Numbered from the stretch's first letter, positions 36,601 to 49,399 are shown. The stretch is 64,000 nucleotides of DNA from Hemibagrus wyckioides (GCF_019097595.1 NC_080734.1:11064392-11128391); one strand, 5' to 3'. The notes: a model not told the origin generated them from the letters alone. Made by a program: numbers and translations.

Positions 36601-39600
36601 GTTCCCAAACACTTCCACGTTCTTATAATACAGCTGACAGTTGACTGTGGAATATTTAGGAGCGAGGATATTTCACGACTGGATTTGTTGCACAGGTGGC
36701 ATCCTATCACAGTTCCACGCTGGAATTCACTGAGCTCCTGAGAGCGACCCATTCTTTCACAAATGTTTGTAAAAACAGTCTGCATGCCTAGGTGCTTGAT
36801 TTTATACACCTGTGGCCATGGAAGTGATTGGAACACCTGATTCTGATTATTTGGATGGGTGAGCGAATACTTTTGGCAATATAGTGTATATCGAGGTCCC
36901 GGTATATCGTGGATAACTAATTCTTTTTGCTGATTTTCCCGGTATATCATGGTATCCGCAAGTCTTATAGTGAATTGTTTTTATGTTGTAATAAGGTAAT
37001 TTATTAATAAAAATATTACAAAATGTAAACATTAATTAAACCTAAGTAAAATGTTAATAATATAAAATACTATTCAGCGTATTTACTCAAGAGACAAAGA
37101 ACATGTAGCGTTATTTAGGAAAGCGTGGTGCGGGGATGCTGAAAATCAAAATACAGTACGGCTGGAGGAACGAGTCTGGCCAATCGGAATGCCTCATTCA
37201 TTTAATCATGGTTGTGATTGGCTGCTGGTTATGTGTGCAATTTGGGAAAGGAAAGCAGAATTTTCCAGCATCCCAGTTTTTGGCGTCACTGTCCCGAGTG
37301 TTTCGTTTTGTTCTGTGTACACTGTATTTTTACGTTTTTTTCTGCAAGCCCTATTATGTCGCCCAAACACTCTGCACCTTCTAGGCTTCTGGCAAGGAAC
37401 ATACATACATACAGTACTCACTATAAATGTAATATTTGTACGAATTTACCCAAAATTCATCTTGTACATGTTTTCTGTGTATGTTTAAAGAGTGTGGGAG
37501 GGTAATTCATGGCTTAAACAATAAATAAAAAGCATTTGGGGGTGGCGTCCATGTATCGCGGATTTTCGTTTATCGCAGGTGGGTTTGGAATGTAACCCCC
37601 GCTATAAACAGGGGATTACTGTGACAATATAAATAACATTCATGTACTTAGATGCACAAAAATCCTTTTGCATACTCAGGAATCTTTTTGAAAGCAGGTG
37701 TGTGTGTACATGTGCCAAATGCCATAAATTAGTGTGTGTGTGTATAAATATAAAGTTTTCAGAACATTAAGGTTATATTCAGTCTTCACAAACCAGAATC
37801 CTCAGCCACTAATCCACAAATCCTCACCAGCTGCAGTTTCCTCACCTGCTATAATCTCTCGGAGCTTAGGGTCCAGGTTGACTGTGCAGGGAAGGAAGGT
37901 GCGAATGTCTCGAGCAGCCAGCACTGGAGTGCGAGAGGAGAGGAACACCTCGAAACTCCGCACGTCTCCATCTATCTCCAGCAAGGGTTCTACATCTTTA
38001 GTGGTGGGAATATTCTTGGAAATTCTGTCACATAAAAAGACAAATGCATACACCTATAAGGATCAACTAAACAATGTCATGAAATATAATATTCAAGTAT
38101 ATTCTAAACTCGCATGGAACTGCTGAAATGGAGAGCTGCTTGAAAAACTTTGCAGGCATTTGTGCAACCAAGGAGCTAGCTTTTGCACACAATGCGAGGT
38201 ACTTTGCCAAATCTTACTTGAGTTGGATTACTTATCGTATTTATTCAATTCAAAATGATGCATATGTAACTGTTACAGCTTTAATAAAATAATCAAATTG
38301 TTTCTCTGTGCATGTTATCGGTCATGAAAACCAAACACAAACTAGCATATAGACAGCCAATGTCAACACAATAATTTGCTGATATTATTTCTCTTCAAGA
38401 AGCTAAACCTCTTATTATGGACATAAAGCTCAGATGTTTTCATTTATGAGGTCCTGAGGAGCACGAAAAATAAAACCTGACAACAGATGTCCCTAAATAC
38501 AGGGGTGATCAAAGGCTTCTATGTAGCTTCTAGTTTCTGTTTCAACCAAGTGAGGGCACACCATGGTTGTAAAGCATGGTTCCGATGTTTGATGTAAACA
38601 TTCAATTAACTTAGAGAGGGGAACCCAAGAACCCATTGACCTCTAACAAAGCTTCTGGCGTCCTCTGCAGAGAACAACCTGTTCTATAGACAACCATCTT
38701 AGAAATACTCTGTCAGTCTGGCCTTTATGGTGAAGATGATAGCCACTCCAGAGTAAAATGCTTATAACAGTCAAAGAATTCGGACAGCAAAGATTTTCTG
38801 GTCTAACAAAACAAAATCTAAACCCGTTGGGCTGAACACCAAGCAAAAAAACACCTACAATGAAGTGTTATGGGGTGCTTCTCAGTAGCAAGGTCAGGGA
38901 GACTGGTCAGATCTGAGGGAAGAATGAATGCAGCAAAATACAAAGAGGTTCTTAAAGAAAACCTACTCCAGGGTGCTCACATCCTACCAATGGGACAAAA
39001 GGACCTTCAGCACAACAAACCAAAGCATACAGCCATGACAAAATGCTGTAATGTCTCATACTGTCCCTAAATGACCCAGCCAAAGCCCAGACCCCACAAA
39101 ACATCTGTAGAGAGATCTAAAGATAGCAGATCACAGAAGCTCCCCAACCAACCTGTTTAAGCTTGAGAGGATCTGCTAGTTAGAGCAGAAGAGACTAGTG
39201 AGCAATGCTTGTAGAGATTTAAACGAGATGGCTTGACATTGTAATTGCTGCCAAAGGTGCTTTATACAACAGTGAATAAATGGTTTCTGAACCCAACATA
39301 TTTCTTAAAATGTAGCATATATTTTTCATCAAATATGCATTACAGCATTGTATGCAAGCAGTCAGCTAGATCTTTATGGATTTTACAGTAATATATTTAA
39401 AATAGAAATGGATTAGTGCTACAATAATCAGAGATGAACCTTTCATAGATGGTTTTGAGCGAGGCCTGATCAGGAATTCCATCAGTCTCTTCCAGGTACA
39501 GGATAAGCCATGATGTGCGGTAGGGCCACTGTTCAGTCAGGTTGATCCAGGATGCCAGTCGGTCCCAGTTAAAAGTAATCTGATTGGCCCTCAGCAATCG

Positions 39601-42600
39601 ACCTGTGTAAAAGAAACACAGTTTGGTGTACCAGCTTGAGTATGTATGTATGTATGTATGTATATATATATATTCTGGTAGTAGATCTTACCTGTGACAG
39701 ACACAATGTTGAGCAGTCTCCTCATGGTCTGAGGACTGATATCACTAAACCAATCTTCAGTGACCAGCAACTTGGACAGGTCAAAGGACATCTGACGCGT
39801 GACTGACCTCTGCATCTGACGACGCCGGTATGTATCCTAAAGAGACAAAAACACCTGATGTCACAACAGCTTAAACCTTTCAAAAATTATACAGTGTAAA
39901 GTATTATTCTCTACTTATAATATGTTAAGATTTTTATATATTCCTAAGTAAACACTATGGAAATTACAACCAATTATGAGTATATGAGTGTCATCATGTT
40001 ACAGGCATAGCCTTTACATGCAAAGTTCCATGTTCATACCAAAACATACATATCATCTATGATGGAAACTGCTTTGAACTAAGTGCTTGTTGTAGGGCTT
40101 GTGGCTGTTCAAGCTGCATTTGATCATTAATATATTGCATGTCCACATACAGTACATGTATTAGGAATTCCCTAACTCATAAAGTTTCTCTCACAGCTCC
40201 TTTTAAACATCTTCTATATTTTATTGTTCAGCATTTTAAACTCTGACACTAGCTTTGTGTTTTCATTTCCACCAGAGACAATATAAGAGAGTGCATCCTG
40301 GGGTGTCTTCATTCTAAAACCATATTATATTTTGCCAAAGGATATACATGTCCTACTCAAATACAGATACAGACAGTAATAAAGATATTAAAATTAATCT
40401 CCTACGTATGTCTCTGTCACAAACACTCCAACAATACCAGTGTTTAGTTATTTACAGTGGAATGTTATTTAGTCAAACTTGCTTCAGTCAAGGTACTCAG
40501 AATAGAATAAAGGTGTTCACATGGTGCAGAAGGGAAATTCTGTTGGGCTCACCCTGCGGTTTAAAGTGGTCTTACTGCCCAGCTTAGCCATTTCACCAAG
40601 ACTGTTTTGAGACAGTTTCCTGTCTAGCTCCTCATGCCAACCTGCAAACAGGAAGCACATAAAGACAAAAAAATTCAAAAACAGGACACCTAAAATGCCA
40701 TTGCATTGCACAGTTCACGTTTTATAAGGTAAAATAGGGCATAAACAGTTAGTAATGTTTTAAGTGTGCTATAAACTTTGTGCAGTAATACTGTGAAAAT
40801 AAACTACAAGTGTTCTGTGTTCGAGTTCAGTGCAGATCATTTTTATTCCTGATCTCTGGCAGCAGTGCTAACTCTTAACTGGTGTGCCTCCATCTTTACA
40901 ATGTACTGAACAGGAAATATCTATGTGACACCATCCCACTATAACCCTGCTTTGTCGGATTTGTACCAAGCTGTGCACAGTTTAAAAAGTGTTAAACCAT
41001 GCTATTATGAAAATTCCACCAGAATGAGTTCCTTGCATTTGGCCCTACTGTGGCTGTAGTCTCTATATCAGGTAATCGAACTCACCCTCTGAATTGCCCA
41101 TTTCTCCATTGGCTGGGGCTGGTGCACACATCTTCTTAGCACTGCTAAGGCCTCGGCTGTTCAGAAAGACGGGCAGGTGTACGATGTTGCGCATGTAATC
41201 GTGGCCGTTGATGTTAGAGTCACGCAATACACTGTTCAGGTTCTGGTTGATGGCTTTAATGATTATGTGAGGGTCACTGGCAAAGATAGAGATGAATGGA
41301 CCTTTGGAGAAAAGCACCCTCACCTGGAGATTAAAAGAATTACAAGAAGATGACATGATAAACAAGTTGACCAATTATAATGTTTGAATGAAACATGCCA
41401 ATGTGTTGAAATAAATATAACTGCGTCTTTGGGATGATCTGTGATATGTTTATATATTATGTATATACAGCTATCATGTCTGTATAGCTTATCATGCATT
41501 TCAGCATTTTTCTATAATAATGGAATGTACAAAAGGATAAGAAATCTATGGTTTGTAAATATTCTGACAATATAGCTACTCTTTCACAAATGCACTTGAC
41601 GCTCATGTATTGTCGCAAATAGGTTTGTCTTTTTGGGTAAAAAAAAAGTGATACAGCAGTGACCTCTACTGGCTGATAAATGTTCTAGGCTAGAGTTTCT
41701 CACCGTATCTAACATTTGCAAGACCTTATCTTGCTCGCAGGAATCCAGACCATCGATGATGACAACTAGACGTGTTTGATTCTGTGTGAAGCTGTCGATG
41801 GTCTTCGCCATTTTAGCCATGAGCTCCACCTCACTTTTTAATACCTGAAAAGTCAAAGAAGTGAGAAATAGGTATGCATGTAACAAGCATGTCTTGTCAT
41901 ATAAAGAAACCACAAATTCACACTAAAATCTACACATTCAACACACAATTCAATGCATGTACAAGTGCAGTCAGATTTATAAGCAACCAGCTGAGCGTAT
42001 ACATTAAAATTAACAACACTACACATCAGGTATGCAGGAACATTTACTGTTCTTTTATGTTGATTTGAGAAGCAGTACAACATCTCTTCCCAATTACTAT
42101 TCAGGAGTACCTTCTGTTGTAAAGAGCAAGTGATTTACGAGATAAAATGAGAAGACACAGTTCTACTGAACTACTCATGCCTACACAATATGTATGTGTA
42201 ATTGTGTGGACCCACCTTCATGAAGCCTTCACTCTTAAGTTTTTGCATCTTATTAGCGGCACTGTGCAGTCTCTTCCTCTGTGAGTTCAGTACCGAATCG
42301 GTCACCTGCCACCACGTCTTGCAGTTCAACAGAAGAACCAGGCCCACCACACTCGCCATGGCAACCAGCACTGCATTCACGGTCTGGTTCCGGCTGTCTA
42401 CCTTGAAGACAGCCAGCAAGGCCATGCCCGTGATCAGGCAACCCAGGATGAAAAGGAAGATCACAAAGGATGGGATGCAGCACGTCTTCTTCCATTTCTT
42501 TTTGCCTGTTTTTTTTCCCCCACAGAAGTCCATATGAATGTCTGGTGATATTTAAAATTGCATTTAAAAAGAAGACACTTTCATATTAGTGATGGCCAAC

Positions 42601-45600
42601 AAGATGGCCTTTACCTTGGGTGTCCTCTGTCTTAAAGACACGGAAGAGTCTGGAGGCCATGAAACCAAACTCTCTCTCACAAGCATCAGAGAGAGTGGCA
42701 ATCATTTCTGCCATGGAGGTCTCTCCACCAACACTGGACAGCCTGTTATAATCTGTAAACAGGAACCTGAAAACAAACATTTAGGCATTTTCAAAATGGC
42801 AAAAAGAAATCATGCTTTATGCTTGTAAACAGGATGATTCATACACAATTTTAGCCATTTTGTTGCGTTGATTTGTGAAGAGGTACTTGAAAATGCAAAT
42901 TTAAGCTTAAACTTAAAATACTAATCAAATTTATTTTCCATTTAGCAATTCTTTATAAATGAAAACTGTTAAATTACTTGTAAAATTGTAATATGTAAAC
43001 ACTTTTAAATAAATAATATTTGTAAACTTCAATCACCTGTTCATAGAGAGTTTAATGTAACAATAATAATAATAATAATAAGAAGAAGAAGTCTTCATCT
43101 CTCAAAACTAAGATATTAAAATACAGTTAAGAGGCATAGAGGTTTAATTACCTGACAGGCAGTGCCCGTGTGGTCTGCTCAGGCAGCTGTGGAGGGTTAA
43201 CAAACATGAGTTTGAGCAGTAGCTCCAGGTAGCCAATGTGACGAGCGAGCCGAGTGCTGAGAACCCAAGCCCAGTTCCAACTTTCGCCCTCTCGCCTACT
43301 CCCAAAGTACACAACCACTGAAGAGGAGGAAGAGAAATAGAAATGCATTTAAGCTAGATCACCATGTAAACAGCTAACAGAAAGAAAACAAAAAGAGACT
43401 TAATCCTAAACATAAGTAGACACTGTCCACTCTGCCCTCTTGTGTAACAAGTATGCAAATCCTTCTCAACTGTAATAAGAAAAGCGTACAATTTTAAACT
43501 TATATATAATATTTTTCTTACCAAAGAACAAGTAGAGCAGAGCCAGCAGGCTGAGGGAGACAGCAATGGCCAGTTTAGGGTCCACAGTGAAGCCAAGTAT
43601 TAGAGCCACACAGCCACAAAGCAAGAGTGACAGAAACACCACTAGCCAAGAGAACTGGAAAAGTGGCTCAATCTGCTGCCCTGCAAACGTCTTCATCTCA
43701 TCTGTTAGAGAGAGAAATCATTACCTATAACAATGATGTGTCAACCTTCAAATCGGTTGTGATGAGGTACAGTTCAGTGTATAATCTTGAATTGTAATTG
43801 TCTACCTGTTGTCCAGCTTAGCACTCACCCTCTAATTTCTTGAGAAGGAAGGACTTGCCACTGCCCCACTGAGCATACAGGCCCACACAGATAGGGGGCT
43901 GCATGGTGGGCTCACTCAGGATATCAGCAAGAGCACTGCTGTACAGATCATAACCCAGCATGTCACCGTCTGTCTCAGTGGGGGACAGGTGTCCTGAGGG
44001 GAAATTACACAATATAATCATATAATCACAAAACAAAAAACATCACAATCAACTGTATAACATAAGATCATAGAATCACGTTAAAGCCAGCATCAGTACT
44101 CGAAAACATAATAAAGCCACATGGATTTAATTTTTTTTAGCAGGTTATTCAGAAAAAATGTGTTTAGATTAAAACAGATATAACTGGAAGAAAGACTGTA
44201 GTATGTACAATAAAGTAGGACTCACGTGCTCCAAAGATTTGAGTAAGAATGCTTTTCTGGTGACTGCAGTCGATGTTGTATGGTGTCTCTCCTGCCTTAT
44301 TGGGCTTGTAGAGCAGACGGCCATCTTTAGGGTTACGCAGGAGCAGCTCAGCCAGTCTGCGGCTTCTTCCACGAATGGCAATGTGAAGAGGCGTGTCCCC
44401 TTTCTAGAAGAGAGGAAAACACTGAACGACTGCCATGCCTAAAACACATTCTTATTTATTATATACTGTGCATGACAATGTACTGCTCGCTCTTACCTTA
44501 TCCACAGCAGACACTTTTGCCCCCTTGTCCAAGAGTAGCTCCACAATATCAATGTTTCTCATCTTGGTAGCTTTGATCAAGGGAGTTTCAGAATCCTGAT
44601 ATACATTGGCCCATTAGTATAGATAGTATATATAGTTTAATAACAATGCATATATTAAAGATACGGCTGCTCTTTATCCCACTGTACCTTGGTAGTGGTC
44701 TCTGTGTCAGGGTTACACTGCAGAATGTCTCTAACCATGGTGGCATTGCCCTTCTCCACAGCCCAGTACAAGGCTGTCTTGTTGTCCTAAGGCAGACAAA
44801 GACAAAGTTATAATACAGAATCTACTATAAGTTTTACATGATTTATACCACAAGTGTTCTACTGGCTAGTATAATAAGATTGTTACCTGTCCTCTGATGT
44901 CAATATCAGCATACTTATGCAGCAGGGCTCTTACAATTTCTACATGGCCACCCCTGACAGCTCCAATTAGCACCGTGTCACCACTCTAAATGTTTAATAC
45001 AGAAACAAAGCAAAATATAGACAAGGTCACACTACAATTAGTCCTTTTCCTTTAAAGGAATGGTTCAGCCTAAAATTATATTTACATAAAGTTTAAATAA
45101 ATAACGAATAAAGAATAATAAATAATGGATTAGCATTAAAACTAGATATATATTTTATATATTAGATATATACTACTGTAATTCTGCATTAGATATACAA
45201 AATAATAAAAAACCATCAGACATTATTAAAAATTGGACATTAGAAATGACCAGGAAATCTAACAAACAAACAAAACAAGTTTTATTTACATTATTTAACT
45301 AGAGGCAGTCAAGCATGGCAAGCATGTGATGATTTACTTATGTACACTGCATGATATTAACTGGTAATTATTATGTAAGCTTTACTTTACTTTACTTTAA
45401 CAATATTAACAACAGAAGCAAACTTTGGACCACATGTCCAAGTCCTAAACACACACACACACACCCACGGTTCAAGTTAGACTCACCCTGTCAGGGATGT
45501 TGACATAGGTCCCTGCGTCCAGCAGATCCTGCACAATCTCAGTGTAGCCCTCCTTCGCTGCGATCATCAGGGCTGTGTTGCCATCTTTATCAGTCATGTT

Positions 45601-48266
45601 CACATTTGGGTTCCTCTTCAACAGCTCCTTCACGACCTCAGTGTAGCCGCCTTTCACAGCCACGATCAGTGCAGTCATTGAATTCTGAACACAACAAATG
45701 TATCTAAAAGTGATGCTAGAGACACCTCAATATAAACAAAAAATACTGAAAACCAAGACCATGAAGCCTGAAGCAAAGTTGTTCACTTACTGCCCCCTCC
45801 TGGTCAACATCAGCACCGTTCTCTAGCAGGTGCATCACACAGTCATAGTGGCCCTTCCTGGAAGCCCAGATCAATGGAGTGGTGCCATACTGAAATATAC
45901 ACCCAAATCAGGTTAACAGTATAAAACATCCAAAGAGGTCCAGGTCTTCCAGTTTAAGCCAGGTCACCTTACCTTGTCAGAACAGTTGACTTTTGCTCCT
46001 TCCTTTAACAGGAGCTTGACGATTTCAGCATGACCTCTGCCAGCAGCCCAGATGATGGGATACACACTATACTGCTAAAGAAGAGCACAAAATGGTGGGT
46101 ATTCAATAAAGATAACACTAATATAAATATAATATACATTTCTTAATATATTAAATTAATAAACATAAATTTTAATTTTACATTAAGTTTTTATATTCCT
46201 ATAAAGCAGTTTTGTGTCAATGTCCTTTGTTAAAATTACTATACAGATGAAACTTAATTGAATTAATATGATATTTTTTTTAGCATGGGATCATTACTTA
46301 TATAAATAAAGTGGGATTTTAAAGAATTCTTATCCTCTTATATTTGAAAAGCATAGAGGTTTCACTACATTACCTGTCCTGTGGTGTTGGGATTGGCCCC
46401 ATTCTCCAGGAGAACATTTGCAACCTCCACACGACCTTTATAAGCAGCCCACATAAGAGCAGTCCAGCCTCCCTGAACGGTACAAACACATTCTGTATCA
46501 TGCATCCATATTAATGTGTTTCATATCAAAACTAATAGAGGCATGACTAATTGCCTTTCATTAATTAACTCTTTAATACTGGGCATCAAATAAGCATTTC
46601 TAATGTGCATTTATCAGTGTTTAATCTGGGTAATTTGAATTTAATATAGGTCCCTTGGCTTCATAAAGAAGGTAAAGTTCTTAAAGAAATTCAACATTAC
46701 CATTATCCCTCAAATTTATAAAACACTGTGACCTGAATTTCAAAAGAATGGAGGTACAGTCAAAACTACCATATTGCCTAGAGCTGCATGTTAATGGGTA
46801 AAGTGAAAAATATAAATATTTTGTAATTTCAACATACTAATATCAATACAATTATTCTTAGCTAAATAAACAAACTGATTGAAGCACAAGTTAGTTATTG
46901 AAATACAAACTCACAATGACTAACTGTATAGTCCTGCTACCATCTGCTTGCAGACATATGCAGTATTTGCTACATGCTGCTTCTGTGCCCCATTCAGTGC
47001 CACCTTGGGCAAATTTAGTACATTTCCTTTTGCTTTTTTAAATGCATCAGATGTTACTTTAGTTTCAACTGTGTTGAAATGGGAGTTAAATGTTTGTTTT
47101 TTCACAGATCATTGTTGCTGAACAAAATAGCAGCAGCTCGTCCTCTCCATTCACCTGCTCATGACACTGAACGTTCACTGGCTTCATAATAGCTTAATCA
47201 ACTGACGCTTAACGGATTATTTTGTCTAGACCTAATATGAAATATGTGAAAGTGTGAAACTGAATACAGATTGAGATTCTTGGAGAACTCCATATTTGTT
47301 TTCATGTTCATGGGCGTGTCTCACCATGTCTCTGTGCTCAATATAAGCGCTGTTTTCAAGAAGCTCTTTCACCACCTCCACATGTCCTTCTTTGGCTGCA
47401 GAGATCAAGGCAGACCAGCAGTCCTATGGGATAAATGCAGAGCAGCCGGTCACTATGGAAACTGCAAAGTTGGCCACTGTTGCCATGGCAACAGCGGGGA
47501 AAGCAGACAGTGCAGGAAATGCTCTAAAGGTGTATGTGTATGTTCACGTGCTGCATCCTTTTATAGAAAGATTTAATAAAGATGGCAAAGTGTTTCTAAC
47601 ACAGCGCTATGTGAACGTTTATTTACCACATCATCCAGGTTGACATTGGCACCTCTTCTGATGAGCTCTTGGACAATCTCCAAACTGCCCTGCTCTGCCG
47701 CCAACATGAGAGGAGTCTGCCCATTCTGAGAGAGATATTCAGACAGTCAGACTACAAGCTTTAGGATTGGATTACTCCATGCTATTTTATATTTTGTTAT
47801 CGAGTGAGCTGTGCTAATTATATCTTTTAAACAAAGTGAAGACATTTACATTTTTCTAAATTTAAACATGGAATTATAGGGTTTAGAACACAAAATAAAT
47901 ATCATTATTTAACCATTATGAGGATTAAAGGAAAAGCCTCTAGTAGCTTACACTGATCCTATTAATTCAGGCCAACCAAGTGAAACAGTTTTTATCGTGT
48001 CATTATTTTACAAACATAAGAGGTGATTTCTGCATGCAGTGAAATAGAGTTGCAAAATTCTATGAAATTATTAGAATTAAATACACCAGCATTTGTATGC
48101 GACATTTAATAGATTTAGACATTTATTTACTTACGTCACTACGGCCATCCACCTCTTTGAATTTTTCCAGGTGGGCTTTAAGGGCAGCCAGGTTTTCCTC
48201 CTCCACATAGCTGAAGAGGTTCTGGATGGCAATAGTGGTCATCTTTATAGATGTAGTGGTGTCCAT
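30161..48266 (-). CDS. kidins220: Kinase D-interacting substrate of 220 kDa (ARMS), complete, 28 coding exons
   Basis: Transmembrane scaffold acting downstream of neurotrophin and ephrin receptors. Exons in transcript order: 48266-48135, 47725-47627, 47423-47325, 46472-46374, 46071-45973, 45889-45791, 45684-45487, 44985-44887, 44786-44688, 44595-44497, 44403-44226, 43993-43829, 43701-43522, 43317-43152, 42766-42615, 42505-42216, 41844-41704, 41323-41086, 40641-40553, 39836-39692, 39602-39440, 38024-37846, 35428-35202, 34070-33942, 32436-32299, 32179-32081, 31639-31415, 31327-30161. All have AG/GT borders and phases close to one 1,730-residue frame (human about 1,771). Order: ankyrin repeats about 45-400, KAP P-loop domain with four membrane segments about 430-1070, proline-rich stretch, SAM-like region about 1200-1260, acidic/serine tail, C-terminal SIL. 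A second ATG at codon 9 aligns with the human start; the first has the stronger context (A at -3, G at +4). No coding lesion seen. Confidence 0.96.
33331..33360 (-). other. kidins220: candidate kidins220 microexon (30 nt)
   Basis: Inside the intron 33941-32437 the minus strand reads a pyrimidine-rich tract, GAGCAG, 30 nt, then CAG|GTACTG. The 30 nt are phase 0 at both ends and encode [10 protein letters not shown] with no stop, so inclusion would add ten basic residues between the proline-rich part and the SAM-like region. Both flanking exons are also phase 0. No transcript evidence is available here. Confidence 0.45.
33605..33632. repeat. (CA)n microsatellite in kidins220 intron
   Basis: Fourteen CA units. 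Confidence 0.9.
34161..34200. repeat. (CA)n microsatellite in kidins220 intron
   Basis: CA units with a TA interruption near 34169 and an AAACA end. Confidence 0.9.
35078..35140 (+). repeat. retroelement tail with TATC microsatellite
   Basis: ATGTCCCTTTGGGATGAATAAAGTATCTATC is a typical teleost retroelement 3' end that seeds a (TATC)n tract, here 35107-35140 with one interruption. It sits in a kidins220 intron. Confidence 0.6.
35639..36886 (-). mobile_element. Tc1-like DNA transposon, full length (1,248 bp)
   Basis: Perfect 29-bp terminal inverted repeats begin CACTATATTGCCAAAAGTAT, and TA duplications flank both ends (35637-35638, 36887-36888). It sits in the kidins220 intron between 37846 and 35428, in the gene's orientation. 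It carries a transposase frame (36752-35721). Decayed, internally deleted relatives lie at 13433-13966, 50760-51330 and 60720-61125, but this copy is much better preserved, so it is the youngest of the set here. Confidence 0.93.
35721..36752 (-). pseudogene. Tc1-family transposase, one in-frame stop
   Basis: DNA cut-and-paste transposase. From [10 protein letters not shown] at 36752 the frame runs 343 codons to SY-stop at 35721 with one interruption: TGA at 36407-36405, where CGA (Arg) would be a one-base CpG transition away. N-terminal half: paired-like helix-turn-helix about residues 5-50 and a GRPR-like motif. C-terminal half: DDE catalytic domain with [16 protein letters not shown] and [14 protein letters not shown]; 34 residues separate the second Asp from the Glu (DD34E). 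No frameshift was noticed. The stop leaves the DNA-binding half and the catalytic half (211-residue frame from the Met at 36356) separate, so the copy is presumed inactive. Confidence 0.88.
38620..39290 (+). mobile_element. degenerate Tc1/mariner element in a kidins220 intron
   Basis: Plus-strand text typical of a Tc1 transposase, badly decayed: [17 protein letters not shown] around the first catalytic position (38800-38835), KCYGVLLS (38860), [16 protein letters not shown] around the second Asp region (38985-39035), and a closing [14 protein letters not shown] stretch near 39250-39280. No terminal repeats were located. It lies in the intron between 39440 and 38024. Confidence 0.55.
41086..43993 (-). 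other. kidins220: kidins220 KAP P-loop NTPase core with transmembrane segments
   Basis: The exon 43829-43993 encodes a Walker A loop (AQWGSGKS, lysine near residue 480). The exon 41704-41844 encodes the Walker B strand (LVVIIDGLD). Between them, exons 43522-43701 and 42216-42505 supply two pairs of hydrophobic helices (about 507-527, 530-551, 667-687, 697-716). This is the KAP family signature: a P-loop domain interrupted by membrane segments that anchor it to the inner face of the plasma membrane. Confidence 0.9.
44226..48266 (-). other. kidins220: kidins220 ankyrin-repeat exon block
   Basis: Eleven ankyrin-type units lie N-terminal on the cytosolic side. Eight exons are exactly 99 nt and one is 198 nt, all phase 0, so each 33-residue repeat is one exon except the double exon 45487-45684. 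Each carries the G-x-T-x-L-x-x-A-A-x-x-G-H pattern (for example [40 protein letters not shown]). The exon at 44226-44403 encodes the last repeat and leads into the KAP domain. In Kidins220 this part binds signalling partners (family knowledge). Confidence 0.9.
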
Positions 48267-49372
48267 GATTGCTGCTTAGCACCGTGGCACCCTGGAGGAA
48301 AGAAATGTCAGGCTTTTGTCTTAATTACGGTCAAAATCTAAAGATGATAAACATGTGGCGATAACCGAAAGCGTATAGAGAATTAACTCCTTAAACAATC
48401 CACACATGAGAGCGGTTTGATTAAGAGTTACAGCCAGCATCTGACAATTGCATTCCCAGCATGACACATGAGCTACTTTTAAAAAATGTCAGGGGTATAT
48501 AGGCCGGTCTAATTGCAGGCTAATATAACACTGTTATAACAAGCAGGTCTATTCTCTTGGTGCCTGGATAACGGCATGTCTGCTTCCCCCATCTATCTCA
48601 TCAGTCTCCTGCTCTAACAAGTTATATCCCACATCTCCTGCTCAGTGCCTTACGTAGGACTGAGGAAGCTGATATTAAATGCAAGGGAAACAAGACAAAC
48701 AAGCCTTAATAACAGCCTTGATTTCCAGGCAAGGGCCAGACAGTAGCTTGATTCATCATGCATCCAAAGTGGAAAAGATGTGTGCATTTCAAATACATGT
48801 CTTTTTAGAGCAACGAACTGCAAACAGTATACCAAAGAGCACACCATTATACACTTTGCTGGACCAGAGCCAGGGTTTGGCTAATAACCCTGCTAGTTAA
48901 AGAATAAGTCAGACATTCAGGACTATTCGAGGTAACACCATTTAAATAGCACATGAAAAATATATCGAGAATTTTGAGAAAAACAGGTTACCCCCTTTAT
49001 CATTCAAAAAGGGAACAAAAGTGCAAAACCAAACCTTATCCATGAATTAAAAATAAAGCACTCGAATCATGTTTATTTAAATGATCCATCAACCTCTAGA
49101 TTCGCCAAGCACAGTACACGATACACAAATCCCACAAATAACAGAAGAGGATGAAACAACAAAGACACAAATATGGCTGATGATGACAGGGAGGCACCAA
49201 CACTACTGACACTGATAACATTTAACCATGTAACCATATAACCATGATATCACTGAGACCTCTTTTAATCTCATGAAACAAAATCTGACACCTTACCCAC
49301 AGTGCAAGCTTCTTGTCCTTCACATATATTTAGGACACTGTCGCTTTTCTCTCAACACCTATGCGGTCTGAG

Positions 49373-49399
49373 GTGTGTGTGTGTGTGTGTGTGTGTGTG
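49373..49399. repeat. (GT)n microsatellite in kidins220 first intron
   Basis: Thirteen GT units. Confidence 0.9.

Larger units (their letters stand above)
35620..37621. mobile_element. pogo/Tigger-like non-autonomous element, interrupted by the Tc1
   Basis: Left end CAGTAATCCCCGG at 35620 matches the inverted right end GGGGATTACTG at 37611-37621. Subterminal DNA on the right has the ATCGCGG/TTATCGC motifs usual in pogo-type elements, echoed near 36890-36915. Without the Tc1 insertion (35639-36886) and one duplicated TA the element is about 750 bp. I saw no transposase frame, so it is a MITE-like derivative. TA precedes the left end; the right flank is TG, presumably mutated. Confidence 0.6.
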
